A stretch of 64,000 nt of DNA from Sabethes cyaneus (Eukaryota > Arthropoda > Insecta > Diptera > Culicidae), in the NCBI RefSeq assembly GCF_943734655.1, contig NC_071355.1, positions 221,388,527 through 221,452,526 on the forward strand. Direction: 5' to 3'. This document shows positions 21,651 through 32,274 of the stretch, piece by piece (position 1 is the stretch's first letter; each line of letters opens with the position of its first letter). The position numbers and the translations under genes are program-made. Under the pieces are notes generated by a model that was not told where the DNA came from, did no database searches, and was given only the letters and a program-made list of their open reading frames with translations.

Positions 21651-21718
21651 AAAACAATATTTTCATCCTCACCTTATATGCTCTCATTGAGCAAAAAAAC
21701 TATCAATACCTCAAATCT

Positions 21719-21859
21719 AGATAGAATTAACAAAAGGGCGAATGTCGCAAATGTAAACAAAACGAGTGAGAGTTAATTTTTGCTGGGCCAGCATAGGAAA
21801 ATCAACTCTCACTCGGTTTGTTTACGCTTGCGACATTCGCCCTTTTGTTAGTCCTATCT
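21719..21859. mobile_element. 141-bp palindromic MITE, copy 2
   Basis: Same length and arms as 20686-20826, in opposite orientation, nested in the second PIF-like element. Confidence 0.85.
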
Positions 21860-22110
21860 TCAAATATGAAATGGTTCACATTCTGAACTGATTTTAACCA
21901 CTCAAGGAGAAATAACTATCGAACTGTCAAATTTTAACCAAAAAGCTAAAAATTTCGCGAAATGGTTCACAGCCTTACGCACACTTCGCCGCGTATACGA
22001 ATACGCGGTTTGTATTCATCGTGTATTTTTTTTGTCATTGCGAAATCGTTTTGCGATGCACACAAACCACCAATGCAGTCACACATTAGCAACCCTTAGA
22101 AAGAGGATAT

Positions 22111-22240
22111 ATAGGGTAACCAACGAATTTTGGACCCCATCAGCAGCTGTACATAATTTGGACACTTGCAACCAAATCAAATGGAAGTGTCCAAATTACG
22201 TACAGCTGCTGATGGGAACCAAAACAGGTCAATTACCTAT
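22111..22240. mobile_element. Palindromic MITE-like hairpin
   Basis: Arms CCCATCAGCAGCTGTAC and GTACAGCTGCTGATGGG flank a short loop. The outer ends ATAGGGTAAC and the inverse of ATTACCTAT extend the pairing imperfectly. It is non-coding. Confidence 0.65.
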
Positions 22241-22383
22241 CTGCCCGAAGAAAGTTTTACATTAAATTTTGTAATAAAAACAATGCCTCTACCAATTTTT
22301 ATTGCGGACATTGAAATTTATGCTATACCTTTAGTAAAACTGTAACAAATTTAAATTTTTATTTCCTTTTCTATGAAATGGAA

Positions 22384-22600
22384 TTGGCCGATTGTAAACC
22401 ATTCCCCAGAAACCCATTTCCCAGAATCCTATTCCCCAGAAAATCATTCCCCAGAAAGCACCATTTCCCAGAAAATCATTCCCCCGAATGTACCATTTCC
22501 CAGAATGTACCATTCCCCAGAAAGACCCTCCCCAGAACGAACCATTCCCTAGAAAACCATTCCCCAGAAAACCATTCCCCAGAAAGTTCGAAATAAAATA
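22384..22600. repeat. Left terminal minisatellite of the MULE
   Basis: At least ten imperfect copies of a unit like CCATTCCCCAGAAA, varying as CATTTCCCAGAA, CATTCCCCCGAA and CCTCCCCAGAA. The inverse array is at 27078-27260. The short open frames across it encode repetitive artefacts. Confidence 0.8.
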
Positions 22601-22805
22601 GACGGGACGCAAAATTAGAAAAAGAATACGTTTCACCGTGTCCGCAATACCCCGAACTCCACATACCCGAATGTAACACCAACGGATTGAAGTTTCTATA
22701 ACAGCGGCTTTGCCGATTAATAATTTCAGACTGTAAATTATTGCGAGGAGAATGGCTAGGATTGTAACTAGAGGTCAGTAAACCTAGGAAAACGAGGTGT
22801 TTAAG

Positions 22806-23291
22806 TATATGCTGTCTTTACTCGCATCCGCTCGTTCGGACTAAACTAAGGGTTAACACCTATTAGTCAGTAAGCCTAGGAAAACGCCCGTACCTAAATA
22901 GAGGTGATTTCTGCGGGGGGCTGCCCCCCCCGCAGTGGCCGGCGCTTCCGACGGCGGGTCGCCGGCGAACACTCGCGGCCTGCGGCCGTCTCGCCCTAAA
23001 TCATCTATAATCCGACGGGAAGCAGGGGTTTCATGCAATCGATTCCCGAGTTACGCTTATTACCGAATTAGTAGCAAGCGTCGCCTAGATGATTCAGGGC
23101 GAGACGGTCGTAGGCCGCGAGTGTTCGCCGGGGACCCGCCGTCGGAAGCGCCGGCCACTGCCGAGGGGCCGCCCCCCCGCAGAAACCACCTCTATTTAGG
23201 AGCGGGCGTTTTCCTAGGCTTACTGACTAGTAGAGGTTATCCTTTAGTTAAGTCCGAACGAGCGGCAGCGAGTAAGGACAGCATATATCAA
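22806..23291. repeat. GC-rich foldback: ~200-bp arms, ~80-bp loop
   Basis: The left arm from 22806 (TATATGCTGTCTTTACTCGC) is repeated inverted up to 23291 (GAGTAAGGACAGCATATAT). The arms remain similar through CCTAGGAAAACGCCCG, AATAGAGGTG, GTGGCCGGCGCTTCCGACGG and GTCTCGCCCT. The arms are far more GC-rich than the surroundings. A fragment of one arm recurs at 40421-40530, so it is a dispersed element. It is inserted in the 5' part of the MULE. The open frame covering the right arm is an artefact of the repeat. Confidence 0.82.
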
Positions 23292-24474
23292 ATTTAAGAT
23301 TGAATATTGTCTACAACACTGTCGAAATTTTCCAGCTGCAACAGAATAAATGCTTGTATATTACTCCATCATAAAATATTACTTTGCGACAGCATAATTG
23401 AGCTTTGGGAAACTGTTAATTGTTATTTTCAAAGATATTTTGTTTTAGAAACAGAGTTTTAAAAAACTTGTTCAAAAGCCTAATTAATATAATCCGGAAA
23501 TAATTTTTCTTATGTACAAAAATTATACTAAAAGAAGTAAGAAACTCAAAGTTTTTCGTCTGTTCCCCAATTAAAATAATAGAAGCAATATTATGTTATA
23601 TGTTCAGTATCTGTAGCTCGACCAGCACGTTAAGTTATATGTTATCCCGACAGTCTCGTTCATTTTTTAATCTTTTCAACCTTATTTGTTTTTCAGTTTT
23701 TTGATTTTCAGTTTATCAAATTTCGCAGTTATCGAATTTGTATCGTTAAATTGGACGAATACCTGTTCTAAAATGCTGCTCTATGAAAGTAGTACCTCAT
23801 TTACATTTACATTTACAAAAATAAAGTTTTTCGGGAAATTAATATTGGAGAAATTGGTTTTCAGGAAACTACTAGTTTCGTGGAAACTGATGTTTATGAC
23901 AGATCAATTCGATATTTTTGATCAAATTTCCATTATTTCACATTGCACATACAAAGAATAAAAAAATATTCCACAAGTATTTTTTCAAGAAAGTATTTTA
24001 ACGAACGTTCGTCAGTTTTTAAATAAGAGATAGAAATACCATTTCCGATTTGTGATACAATAGAAAAAGTGATAGCATACTAATTTCATGCCGTAAAGAG
24101 AGATAGATAACCTTTGTAGTTGATTGTGCATTGTGTGTCGTCGCAAACATTGTCATTTCGCTATTGAACTTCAAAGATGAGTGAGCACGTGAGTGAACGT
24201 TTTTACGGTTTCGAAGAAGATGTTGGTGAAAATTCGACAGGTCTACAAGTGCTTAAATGTGGACCAAAAGGCTTAAAATTAATACATAACGGCTTTATAT
24301 ATCATAAAGATAAGCAGGTTAGTTATATTCTACTAACATTAAGATATATTAATATGTCGAATAGCACGCTGTCTAAGCTAATCACGATCCTTTCAGGTGG
24401 ATCGCAAGTTCTACTGGCAGTGCTAGCTACGCAGAGAACAACCCAAGGAAAATAAATGTCCAGGACGAGCTAGG

Positions 24475-25095
24475 ACCGAAAAAAAACACAAATGATTGTA
24501 GTAGATAAGCGAGGTATTAATAAAAGTTGGCATCCGCAAAATATGTATGCCCGCTATATACTTCGAGTCACAGGTCTCAAGCGTACATACGCACACAGGC
24601 AGACGGCAGCCTTTCCAGATAGGAAAGAGTGGAAACCGATCAAATATGATATGCGAGAATAAATTGCGTGAGTCGTAGCTTTCGCATTGGCGGTATTGAG
24701 CGAACTCTTGTCCACTTATAGAGCTGCGCGTGTGTGAGCGTGACTGAGGACTTGCGCAAGTTGGTTTTGCCTCGAGCGCTCTTTGGCGGGAGCCGATCCC
24801 GACTTCACACATACAATATCGATGGAAGCCAGTAACGTATTGCCATCAATAAAGATGGCTTGTCCGATTACTGAATATTCTCTAACGATGTTATTGGCGG
24901 GAGAGAAATTGTATGAGCGGAAGAGAATCGGTCGGTATCGTTGGTTCTTCGGAGCGTTCGGGGAACGGGTGATTAAGAGAAGCAATTCGGCTTTGAGTTA
25001 GAAGAGCAGCTAAAGGTTGCTAACATTTAAAAAGGGAGACGATTCTCATTCTGTTGGCTAAGTTTGCATTGAATGCACGTATTTCTCGTGGGTGA
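24475..25095. mobile_element. Probable insertion splitting the FLYWCH domain
   Basis: The FLYWCH cysteine half ends near 24465 and the histidine half resumes near 25110. The ~620 bases between have no similarity to the transposase and are richer in GC, with runs like TTCGGAGCGTTCGGGGAACG. A solo LTR or other insertion is possible. I could not fix termini or a target duplication. Confidence 0.4.
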
Positions 25096-25490
25096 AATTA
25101 TATTTCGAAAATGGCTACGAAACGGGTTGATAAGCACGACAATGATCAGCATTTTCTACTAGCTACAACGAGCCATAATCACCTGCCCGATGCGTTGAGT
25201 GCTGACTCCGCAAAATATCGAGCTTCTTTGAAGCGTAAGGCCAACAAAGGTACCGAAAATCCTGAAAAAATCAGGCGGTTTTGTGCGCCACAGTTTCCAG
25301 TAGAGGTAAAACCACGTGATTTTTATATATTTGATGCAATCTTGCATGCAAGTAACCGAAATCCGAACTTGATTCTTCCACGCATGTGACTAAAATCATG
25401 CACATTTTAACCAAGTGAGCCTAAAGGTCTCATCTTTAATAGCTATTACTTTTTTAATGGGTGATATTACATGCTTTCTAAACTGAACGG

Positions 25491-25648
25491 TATCCACGTT
25501 TTCGCGTGCGTAATGGCGCCTAGTTGGTACAACCTTCGGAAGGTACAACAGAACTATGAAGCACACGTGAGCAAAGTTGCCAAAAGCAGATAAACGTTTT
25601 CGAAAAGTGTACCCACTAGCCGCCATTAGACGCGCAAAAAAGTGGATA
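25491..25648. mobile_element. TATCCAC-ended MITE, copy inside the MULE
   Basis: Inverted ends TATCCACGTTTTCGCGTGCG and the inverse of CGCGCAAAAAAGTGGATA, followed inward by GTAATGGCG and CCGCCATTA-type arms. The same family is at 41451-41657 and 41679-41910. It separates the FLYWCH and MULE parts of the transposase. Confidence 0.75.
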
Positions 25649-27077
25649 TGGTGGATCAAGTTGTGCTATCATGTTTGTTCCTCATCGCGAAATTCGTTAT
25701 TTGCTTTACCGGTTTTGTAATTTTGTTATTCTCTGATTATTAAAAGAAAATATCAGAGTACATAATAATTAATCATTTATGTGTTCTGTTTTTACTAATG
25801 TCTACAGGTTCAAACAACGATATCTCGGGTAGCGCAAAGAAAAGTGTGCTAACGCCAGCGAACGAATGCGTCACTGCCTAAGGATCCGGAGGATTACGCT
25901 GTTATAGATGCCGAATTCACAAAAACTTGCGACGGACGAGAATTTTTGTTAGCAAACTGTAAAGTTAACGATAGCCGCTTATTAATTTTTAGTACAGTAG
26001 ATAATCTAACAAGGCTGAGTCAGTCGGAGGTGATTATACTAGATGGCACCTTTTCATCGGCTCCGACTGACTTTCGCCAAATTTACACGATACACGGATC
26101 TATAGGCAACGGGTTGGGTACATATAAAAAAGCTTTAAAATTGGTTAAAAAAGATGTACTGACCACAATATTGAGTTAGACCCGGCGGTTATTCTAACCG
26201 ATTTTGAAATTGCGGAAATGAACGCAGTAAAAATTGTGTTTCCCGATTCAGCGCTGTTTGGCTGCTTTTTTCATCTAACTAAGAGCTGGTATAAAAAATA
26301 CAACAGCTGGGATTGAACGGGCAGTATGCTAAAAATACCAAATTACAATCGGTGTTTTGGCAAGCTCAAGCCTTGGCCTTCTTGGATATCCAAGAAGTGC
26401 CTCAAGGTCTTGCTGCCATTAAGGAATCAGCGCCAAAAGTTATGGAACCATTTTTAGATTATATTTCGGATTATTATGTAATGGGTAGAAGAAAGAAAAA
26501 CCGATTCCCCCAAGAGGTCGAAGCCACGCTTCCCTGTAGAAATTTGGAACGTCAGAGAAAATGTTATCAAAAACATTCCTCGGACTTCCAACGCGATCGA
26601 AGGCTTCCACAATAAGTTCAATTCGTTATTAAAAGGTGGAAGCCAGATGAAATTTTATGCTGTAATAAAAGCATTCCGACAGGAAGAAATCTCAACAACG
26701 GCAGAGTATATGCGATACATTAAAGGCGATTTACAGACTGACCGTAGATCGAAAATACTGAAGAAAAAGGAAGAACGTTTGAAGCGACTAATAGAAGAAC
26801 GTTCAGAATCAAATAGGGAAGTAACCAAGGAAGTAACTCTATTTGACCATATCCAAGGGCTGGCGTTAGCACAACACGGTAAATAAGGCTATATAATTAA
26901 TTCTTAAACTGTACATACTAGTTCACAATATAACTTTAAAATTAATAATCTTAGTACTTAAAAAATATAGATTAAACACTAATAAACAAACAAAAAACGT
27001 TTTTTTCTGTCCATTTTACAAAACTCAACTTTTTTACTATGTATACATAGATTAGAATGAAGAAGGTAGCTTTTCTG

Positions 27078-27260
27078 GGCAACTACCCATTCTGGAAGAT
27101 GGCTTTCGGGAGAAAGGTACATTCGGGATCTCGGCTTTCTGGGGAATGGTGCATTCTGGGAAATAGTTTTCTGGGGAAAGGGTCATTCTGGGGTTTGGAA
27201 TTCTGAGGAATGGGTTTCTGGGGAATGGTTTTCGGGGGAATGGTATACAATCGAATTGGC
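27078..27260. repeat. Right terminal minisatellite of the MULE
   Basis: Imperfect copies of TTCTGGGGAATGG, the inverse of the left array at 22384-22600. Confidence 0.8.
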
Positions 27261-27351
27261 CATATTTGATTACAAATTTATCACAATTGTAATTATATTG
27301 CTTTTTCGTTTAAAAAAATACCATAACAGGACCAGACAAAAAGACAAAACA

Positions 27352-27612
27352 TTTAGAAGAAAAATCAACAAAAACTATAGTACCACACATTTTGCCTGAA
27401 CACTAGCACCATTTATGATCGACATTCCCAAATATCAAATAACAACAGGAGTATCCCTCGAACTAGCAAGTATTTTTTATGGGGCATTCCCCTTCTTTTG
27501 TTAAAAAGCGCCACTTTGACCAAAACGGAGACATTCCCAACTAAGCCCAAATTTGAATAGACGGTTTAATCGGTGCAAAGAATGGAAAACGAGTGCTATG
27601 TCTGTTTGTGAC
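27352..27612. repeat. Dispersed repeat lacking the MITE (empty site)
   Basis: Reverse-complement relative of 16408-16870, continuous across the point where that copy carries the 196-bp MITE. A single TA at 27433-27434 corresponds to the duplicated TA of the filled site. Confidence 0.7.
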
Positions 27613-28274
27613 AGGACTGTGAATGAAATTTTTTTATTGTTTATATACAACCCGTCATTTTATGTCAGTATCTCTCAAAACCATGAAAGTTATGATGGAC
27701 AACAATTGTTTTATGGTATGGTTACAGACGGTAGATAAAGTACAGACACGCAGAGAAAAACTGCCTAATTCGGCACTTTTTTCGTTTATTTCAAAATTTG
27801 GCATTTATACAATAACATAATCCAAATTATTTATGTTTTCTTATGTTTTATGCCAATCTGTATCATATGCCATCAAAACCTATATACCGTTAAACAACCC
27901 AATTGGAATTTAAAGCATTATGTGGTATATTGAGTTTAACTGATCCAGATGTTAATAGTAAACCAATAGTTTAAGGTCTGCACTGACGATCTGACATGAC
28001 ACATAGAAGAAAATCCATTAAAAACCATCGTCCTACACATTTTGCTTTCACACTAGCACCACAGAGAACAGACTACCAGGTAATCGACAAAAAGTGTGTA
28101 AAAGATTTTTATGTAATCTACGAGTAATTCTCAGATCCCTGTCACGACAGCTGTCAGCCGTCTCCGATAGTGCAACCGTAGTGGCTTCCATAGTAACCGC
28201 AGTGACTGCTCCTGTGAATGTCAAAACCGAACGGTGCCCTTCAGAAAGTTGTACCCATCAACCGCCATTATCGC

Positions 28275-28790
28275 TCGTGGAAAGCTGGATAAGCCAAACG
28301 TCAAACAGACCTAGTGAGAGTTATTTTTTGCTGGAGCAGCATAGGAAAATGAACTACTCTCAGGAGCCGTTCAAATATTACGTAACGCCAAAAACGCCAT
28401 TTTTACGAGCCCCCCACTCCCTTGTAACAAGTTGTAACAATTGTTCCTTACACCCCCACCCATACCCGTAACGCGTAACTTTTGCAGCTGTATGTATATG
28501 CTCTATCGCTTTGCCGATGATCGCGATACAGTAACTTAATGCAATTTACCTGGCAAATATCGAGCAAATTAGTTTTTGTGTAATTTTGTATACATTTTCT
28601 AAGCAGTTTATTTTTTCGAGACTTTTGTTTTTTAAATTACGCGTAACATTATCGCTCAAAGCCCCCTCCCCACAGAAAATGCGTAACAATTTGTAACTCA
28701 AATTCAACATACCCCCACCCTCTGCTGCGTTATGTATTATTTGAACGGCGCCTCACTCGTTCTGTTTAATATTTGGCTTATTCGCTCATT
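28275..28790. mobile_element. Small MITE interrupted by a GAGCCGTTC element
   Basis: The left part (GGATAAGCCAAACGTCAAAC, TAGTGAGAGTTATTTTTTGC) and right part (CACTCGTTCTGTTTAATATT, TTGGCTTATTCG) are inverted relatives. An element at about 28361-28752, with ends GAGCCGTTCAAATATTACG and the inverse of TTATTTGAACGGCGC, splits it. A related uninterrupted half is at 32745-32815. Its core resembles the centre of the 141-bp MITE family. Confidence 0.6.
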
Positions 28791-29060
28791 TCAAATGTTG
28801 GTCGACAAATGTCGGGCAGTTTGTGGTTCCAGTTTTCGAGTAGTTGTTGACATCTGATGATTTTTGTTTCAGCAAATCTGGCATCTCAGGCAGCTGACCC
28901 AACGTGAAACCGAACTGTCAAATTGTCAGGCTTCCACACGGCTTTGAGATTCTAGTTTTCCGAGTTTTCCTTTACTTAATTTTTTAAATATCATATTCAT
29001 AGCTTTCGAATTACTGAAATACATACTTCTTGGCTGCAGTTCTTTTCAAGTATATTAAAC

Positions 29061-29791
29061 ATGTGGTCAGATACATTACTCATTGTTTTTATTTCGGTGT
29101 GCACGGCATTTCTCGGAGAGGGTAAGACGAATTAGGCATATTAGTGAAATGAGTTTACAACATTACAAAGTTATTTTTAGGTTTGACTTGGTTGATGGTG
29201 TATCGCACAGAAAAATATCAAAAACTCAAAACCGAAGTTGAAAAACAAAGCAAAAAATGTATCAGCCTAGTCGCAAACATGTTGTCAATTAATATTTATA
29301 TCAACTTATTCTATTACAGTGGAAAAACGAAAGGAAATCCATGGGGATTCGTTAGATAAATCCCATAAAAAGAAAATCGAGCGAGATGAGGAAAAACTAA
29401 AAAATAATAATCGTGACTTGTCTTTAGTAAAAATGAAATCAATGTTTGCTACCGGTTTTGCTTTCACGGCTTTACTAAGCATGTTCAACAGCATGTATTA
29501 TACTTAATGCTACTTAAACAAGGCACTTGGTAAAACCTGTATCGTTTTTACAGTTTTGACGGGCGCATTGTGGCACGCCTGCCTTTCACCCCTTTATCAT
29601 GGATTCAAGGATTAAGCCATCGTAACCTGCCAGGAGATGACTACACTGAGTGTTCGTTTATTTTTCTGTATATACTATGCACAATGTCGATTCGACAGAA
29701 TATACAGAAACTACTAGGATTTGCGCCGTCGCGTGCAGCTAGCAAGCAAGCTGGTGGATTATTCGGGCCCACCCCAGGACAGTTCAAATAA
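29061..29791 (+). CDS. TMCO1: TMCO1, ER calcium load-activated calcium channel (4 exons)
   Basis: Exons 29061-29121, 29181-29258, 29320-29494 and 29554-29791 join at GT-AG sites (GGTAAGA, TGTATCA, TGTATTA donors) to 552 nt, 183 residues, close to the family's usual length. TMCO1 is an ER membrane protein reported to release excess ER calcium and to associate with the translocon. Visible features: N-terminal membrane segment (SDTLLIVFISVCTAFLGEG), the VYRTEKYQKLK motif, a charged coiled coil (DKSHKKKIERDEEKLKNNNR), a second hydrophobic segment (MFATGFAFTALLSMFNS), DGRIVARLPFTP, then ECSFIFLYILCTMSIRQN and a GGLFGPTPGQFK tail. The second and third donors are weak, but phase and conservation fix them. 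The frame is fully conserved, so it is a live gene. Confidence 0.95.
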
Positions 29792-29847
29792 AACGTCAAC
29801 TATCAGTTAACGAGACAAAGATTAACAGTCAACAAAACGAGGAGAAA

Positions 29848-29853
29848 AATAAA
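29848..29853 (+). terminator. Candidate poly(A) signal of TMCO1
   Basis: AATAAA about 57 bases after the TMCO1 stop codon. Confidence 0.6.
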
Positions 29854-29911
29854 TATGCAGTTGAATAGTTATACATTTATGAATCTAAGGTGAGCCAAAT
29901 TAGATTCCTTA

Positions 29912-29917
29912 TTTATT
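29912..29917 (-). terminator. Candidate poly(A) signal of FOXRED1
   Basis: AATAAA on the minus strand about 245 bases after the FOXRED1 stop. The TMCO1 and FOXRED1 signals lie about 60 bases apart in convergent orientation, so the transcript ends probably nearly touch or overlap. Confidence 0.45.
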
Positions 29918-30160
29918 AGACTAGATTTAAATTTTACGTCGCTTGCGTAGCATCGTTCATCGTTCCAGGTTAATCATCAACTAACAATCATTCATCTTAT
30001 GGTTAATTCACTGCTTTCCGTCTGTAGTACGGTAAGGCCGCAATGCGTGAAGAATGCCAAGAATTAGAAATAGTCTAAAATTTTGAAATATATGTAAGTA
30101 CAAAACGAAACGTACCTTGCGTTTAATTTATGCACAGCTATCCTTGAACATGCGCCATTA

Positions 30161-31743
30161 TCATACAATATTAGCTTCATATAGTGGTTGGTCAACGAGG
30201 ATCCTATCAAATCCAAATCGAGTTAGATCAATAGTACGGAATTCACCATCAATAATCATTTCAGCTATAGCCCTGCCGACGGCTGGCGTTTGTTGTATTC
30301 CTGTCAATGTGAATAAACTTAAAATTTCAAATCACTTTAATATATGAAATAATTACCATGGCCACTGAAACCTGTCGCAATGTATAAATTATTGTAGTAC
30401 GGATGCGGGCCAACAATGCCATTTTCGTCAAATGTGTTATATTCGTAGTAACCAGCCCACGCACTCTTCATTTTTATGGCTTCGAATGTGGGTACTAAAT
30501 GAGCAAGATTTGGCCATACGCTGCTGTCAAAGTAGGAATAATCTACCTCCAAATTATCAGCAGCCGGTTCCTCCTCAGGGAGGGGACTTTTTCCAGCGAG
30601 GTAATTTCCACCCAACCCGTCTCGACGAAAATACGTTCCTGTTGGGTCGATTGTCAATGGCGTGTTAATTCCAGGCCCACTGTCGTTTTGACACTGGAAA
30701 ACATAAACGTAACGTTTTCGTGGCTCAACGGGAAGTGGTACACTTAGCATATTCTTGCCAGTGCCAATACGTGCCATTTTCGCCACATTCCCTGATTGCG
30801 CGCCAGCAGCGATAATGGCGATAGAAAATTTCACATTTCTTAATTCACCGTCTTTCATTCGGATGGAAACTTTATCCAAGCCCTCCAGGACCTCGGTAGA
30901 CGATGAGTGCGTGGTCAAAACATCTGGCAGCTCGCGACATTCGAACCCCACTACTTCACCTTCAACATAATGCGCACCATATTCAATGGCGCGTTTTTTA
31001 AAGCCATACAAGAGCGCCCAAGGGTCAAACCAACCTTCTTTCTCCAAACCATGACAACCAATTGCTATTCCGTCCGTATTCATCCAAGGAAAGCGCTCTT
31101 TTAAACGGCTAGCAGTAAGAATTTCATTTTTTGCTCCAAGCACATTTTGCAGTTTTGAATTTTGCTGTAATTGCTCTGCCCCCTGTTCTGAAGCCAGCAT
31201 TAGGTAACCAAAAGGTGTAAAATTCACATCGACCTCGCTTCCTAGCAGCTTCTTCACGTCACGCAAGAACTCCGCGCCATACAAACTCATCTGGATGTTC
31301 TCTACGATCGAAAACTGTTGCCTTAATCCTCCGACAGATAGACATGTAGATGCTTTTTGGTATGTTGAATCCTTCTCTACTACTACCACGTTGAGTCCTT
31401 CACGGGCACGTTTTTTAAGCCAATAGGCAATTGAAGATCCTACTCCACCACCACCTATGACCAGCACATCACAATGGGTTTGGAAATCCTCCTTTCGGTA
31501 ACGTGAAAGATAATCATCCACCGTTTCTTCATTGGCCGTTTTTTTCGGTAAAATAAAATTTTTAACTCTCTTCATATCATTGCCCAACAATTTAAGAGTT
31601 CTCGAAACCGGATTTTCTGCACTTGCCTCAACACGTGCCACGCCAACACGTCGACTGCCATCATTTTTATTTGATACGTCGGATGCAAATCTGCAAATAC
31701 GAGGTACTTTCCGCTGAAGGGAGGACTTACCTATCCGAAACAT
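30161..31743 (-). CDS. FOXRED1: FOXRED1, FAD-dependent oxidoreductase domain-containing protein 1 (2 exons)
   Basis: Exon 1 31743-30357 and exon 2 30300-30161 join in phase at GGCCATG/GTAATT and ACAG/GA, giving 1527 nt, 508 residues (human about 486). FOXRED1 is a mitochondrial flavoprotein needed for assembly of respiratory complex I. The first ~30 residues are basic and lack acidic residues until DVSNKND, as in a mitochondrial presequence. A Rossmann FAD site (VLVIGGGGVGSSIAYWL) lies near residue 94, followed by VVVVEKDSTYQKASTCLSVG. The DAO fold ends with ATGFSGHG at the exon junction, and exon 2 supplies QQTPAVGRAIAEMII and the C-terminus. It runs tail-to-tail with TMCO1. Confidence 0.94.
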
Positions 31744-32274
31744 ATTGTGCTACCACTGCAAACTACCGACTTGTGAAATACTTATATGATAATAAGTTGT
31801 ATCTGTTTGAATGAAAAAACGATCGTTATCTTATCATGTTGTTTGTTTTGAGATTGTTGTAAGTTTAAACTATGATATTGCAGAATTACTAATTACACAT
31901 TTCCGAAACAATATTTTCTATACTTGAAGACAATTACCTCAGAAATTAGATAAGTGTAATGTTTCCCTAAAGTGTTTTTGATGCATGCTCCAATATTTCA
32001 CATCAGAATCCTTGTTATTTATACACTTTGTACACCACAATTTTATTATCACGAGCTTCTAATTCTATGTTCTATCCTCTATACCTCATCTTAGCCTTAG
32101 GTAAAGTGCAAGAGGGTAAAACCTAAAAAACGGTACAGCACAGAGAGGCTATCAGGGATGCCAAGTTTTTCTTAATATATCTCTGACTACACGAAAAAAG
32201 GAATAAAACTGCACGAAAATTTTACACCGAAAATAACAATGCAAATTGCGAAATGAAACTAATAGCCCATTTGA

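Larger units (their letters stand above)
21016..21974. mobile_element. PIF/Harbinger-like non-autonomous element, copy 2
   Basis: Same TIR (GGCTGTGAACCATTTCGCG) and TTA flanks (21013-21015, 21975-21977) as the copy at 16964-18097. Shared interior segments such as CTGAGAGCCAATGAGATAT appear inverted relative to copy 1. A palindromic repeat (21552-21650) and a 141-bp MITE (21719-21859) lie inside. Confidence 0.7.
24177..26886 (+). pseudogene. Broken FLYWCH zinc-finger / MULE transposase
   Basis: Blocks in order on the plus strand: LKLIHNGFIYHKDKQ (24250-24315), an intron-like gap, VDRKFYWQC ending in an in-frame TAG (about 24398-24427), then QPKENKCPGR (FLYWCH cysteine region); after an unrelated stretch, TTSHNHLPDALSADSAKYR (FLYWCH histidines) at 25159-25220. 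After a MITE comes the MULE catalytic core: SRLLIFSTVDNLTRLS, ILDGTFSSAPTDFRQIYTIH (about 25970-26095), FGCFFHLTKSWYKK (about 26258-26298) and TSNAIEGFHNKFNSLLKGG (about 26585-26645). A charged C-terminal coil follows to 26886. Stops, frame changes and insertions make this inactive. Family assignment rests on block order and recalled family sequence. Confidence 0.8.
22378..27272 (+). mobile_element. Decayed FLYWCH/MULE (Mutator-like) DNA transposon
   Basis: Terminal regions at 22378-22600 and 27078-27272 are inverted relatives: GGAATTGGCCGATTGTAAACC on one side (minus the last base) and a CAATCGAATTGGCC stretch on the other. Both are followed by runs of a short minisatellite (CCATTCCCCAGAA). 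Between them lies a broken transposase with FLYWCH and MULE blocks (24177-26886). A GC-rich foldback (22806-23291) and a MITE (25491-25648) have inserted inside. No clear 9-bp target duplication could be fixed, so the outer limits are approximate. Confidence 0.72.

Noticed and set aside
22935..23297. 120-codon frame over the GC-rich foldback
   Set aside because: It reads through the repeat arms; the matching minus-strand frame in the other arm shows it is a composition artefact.
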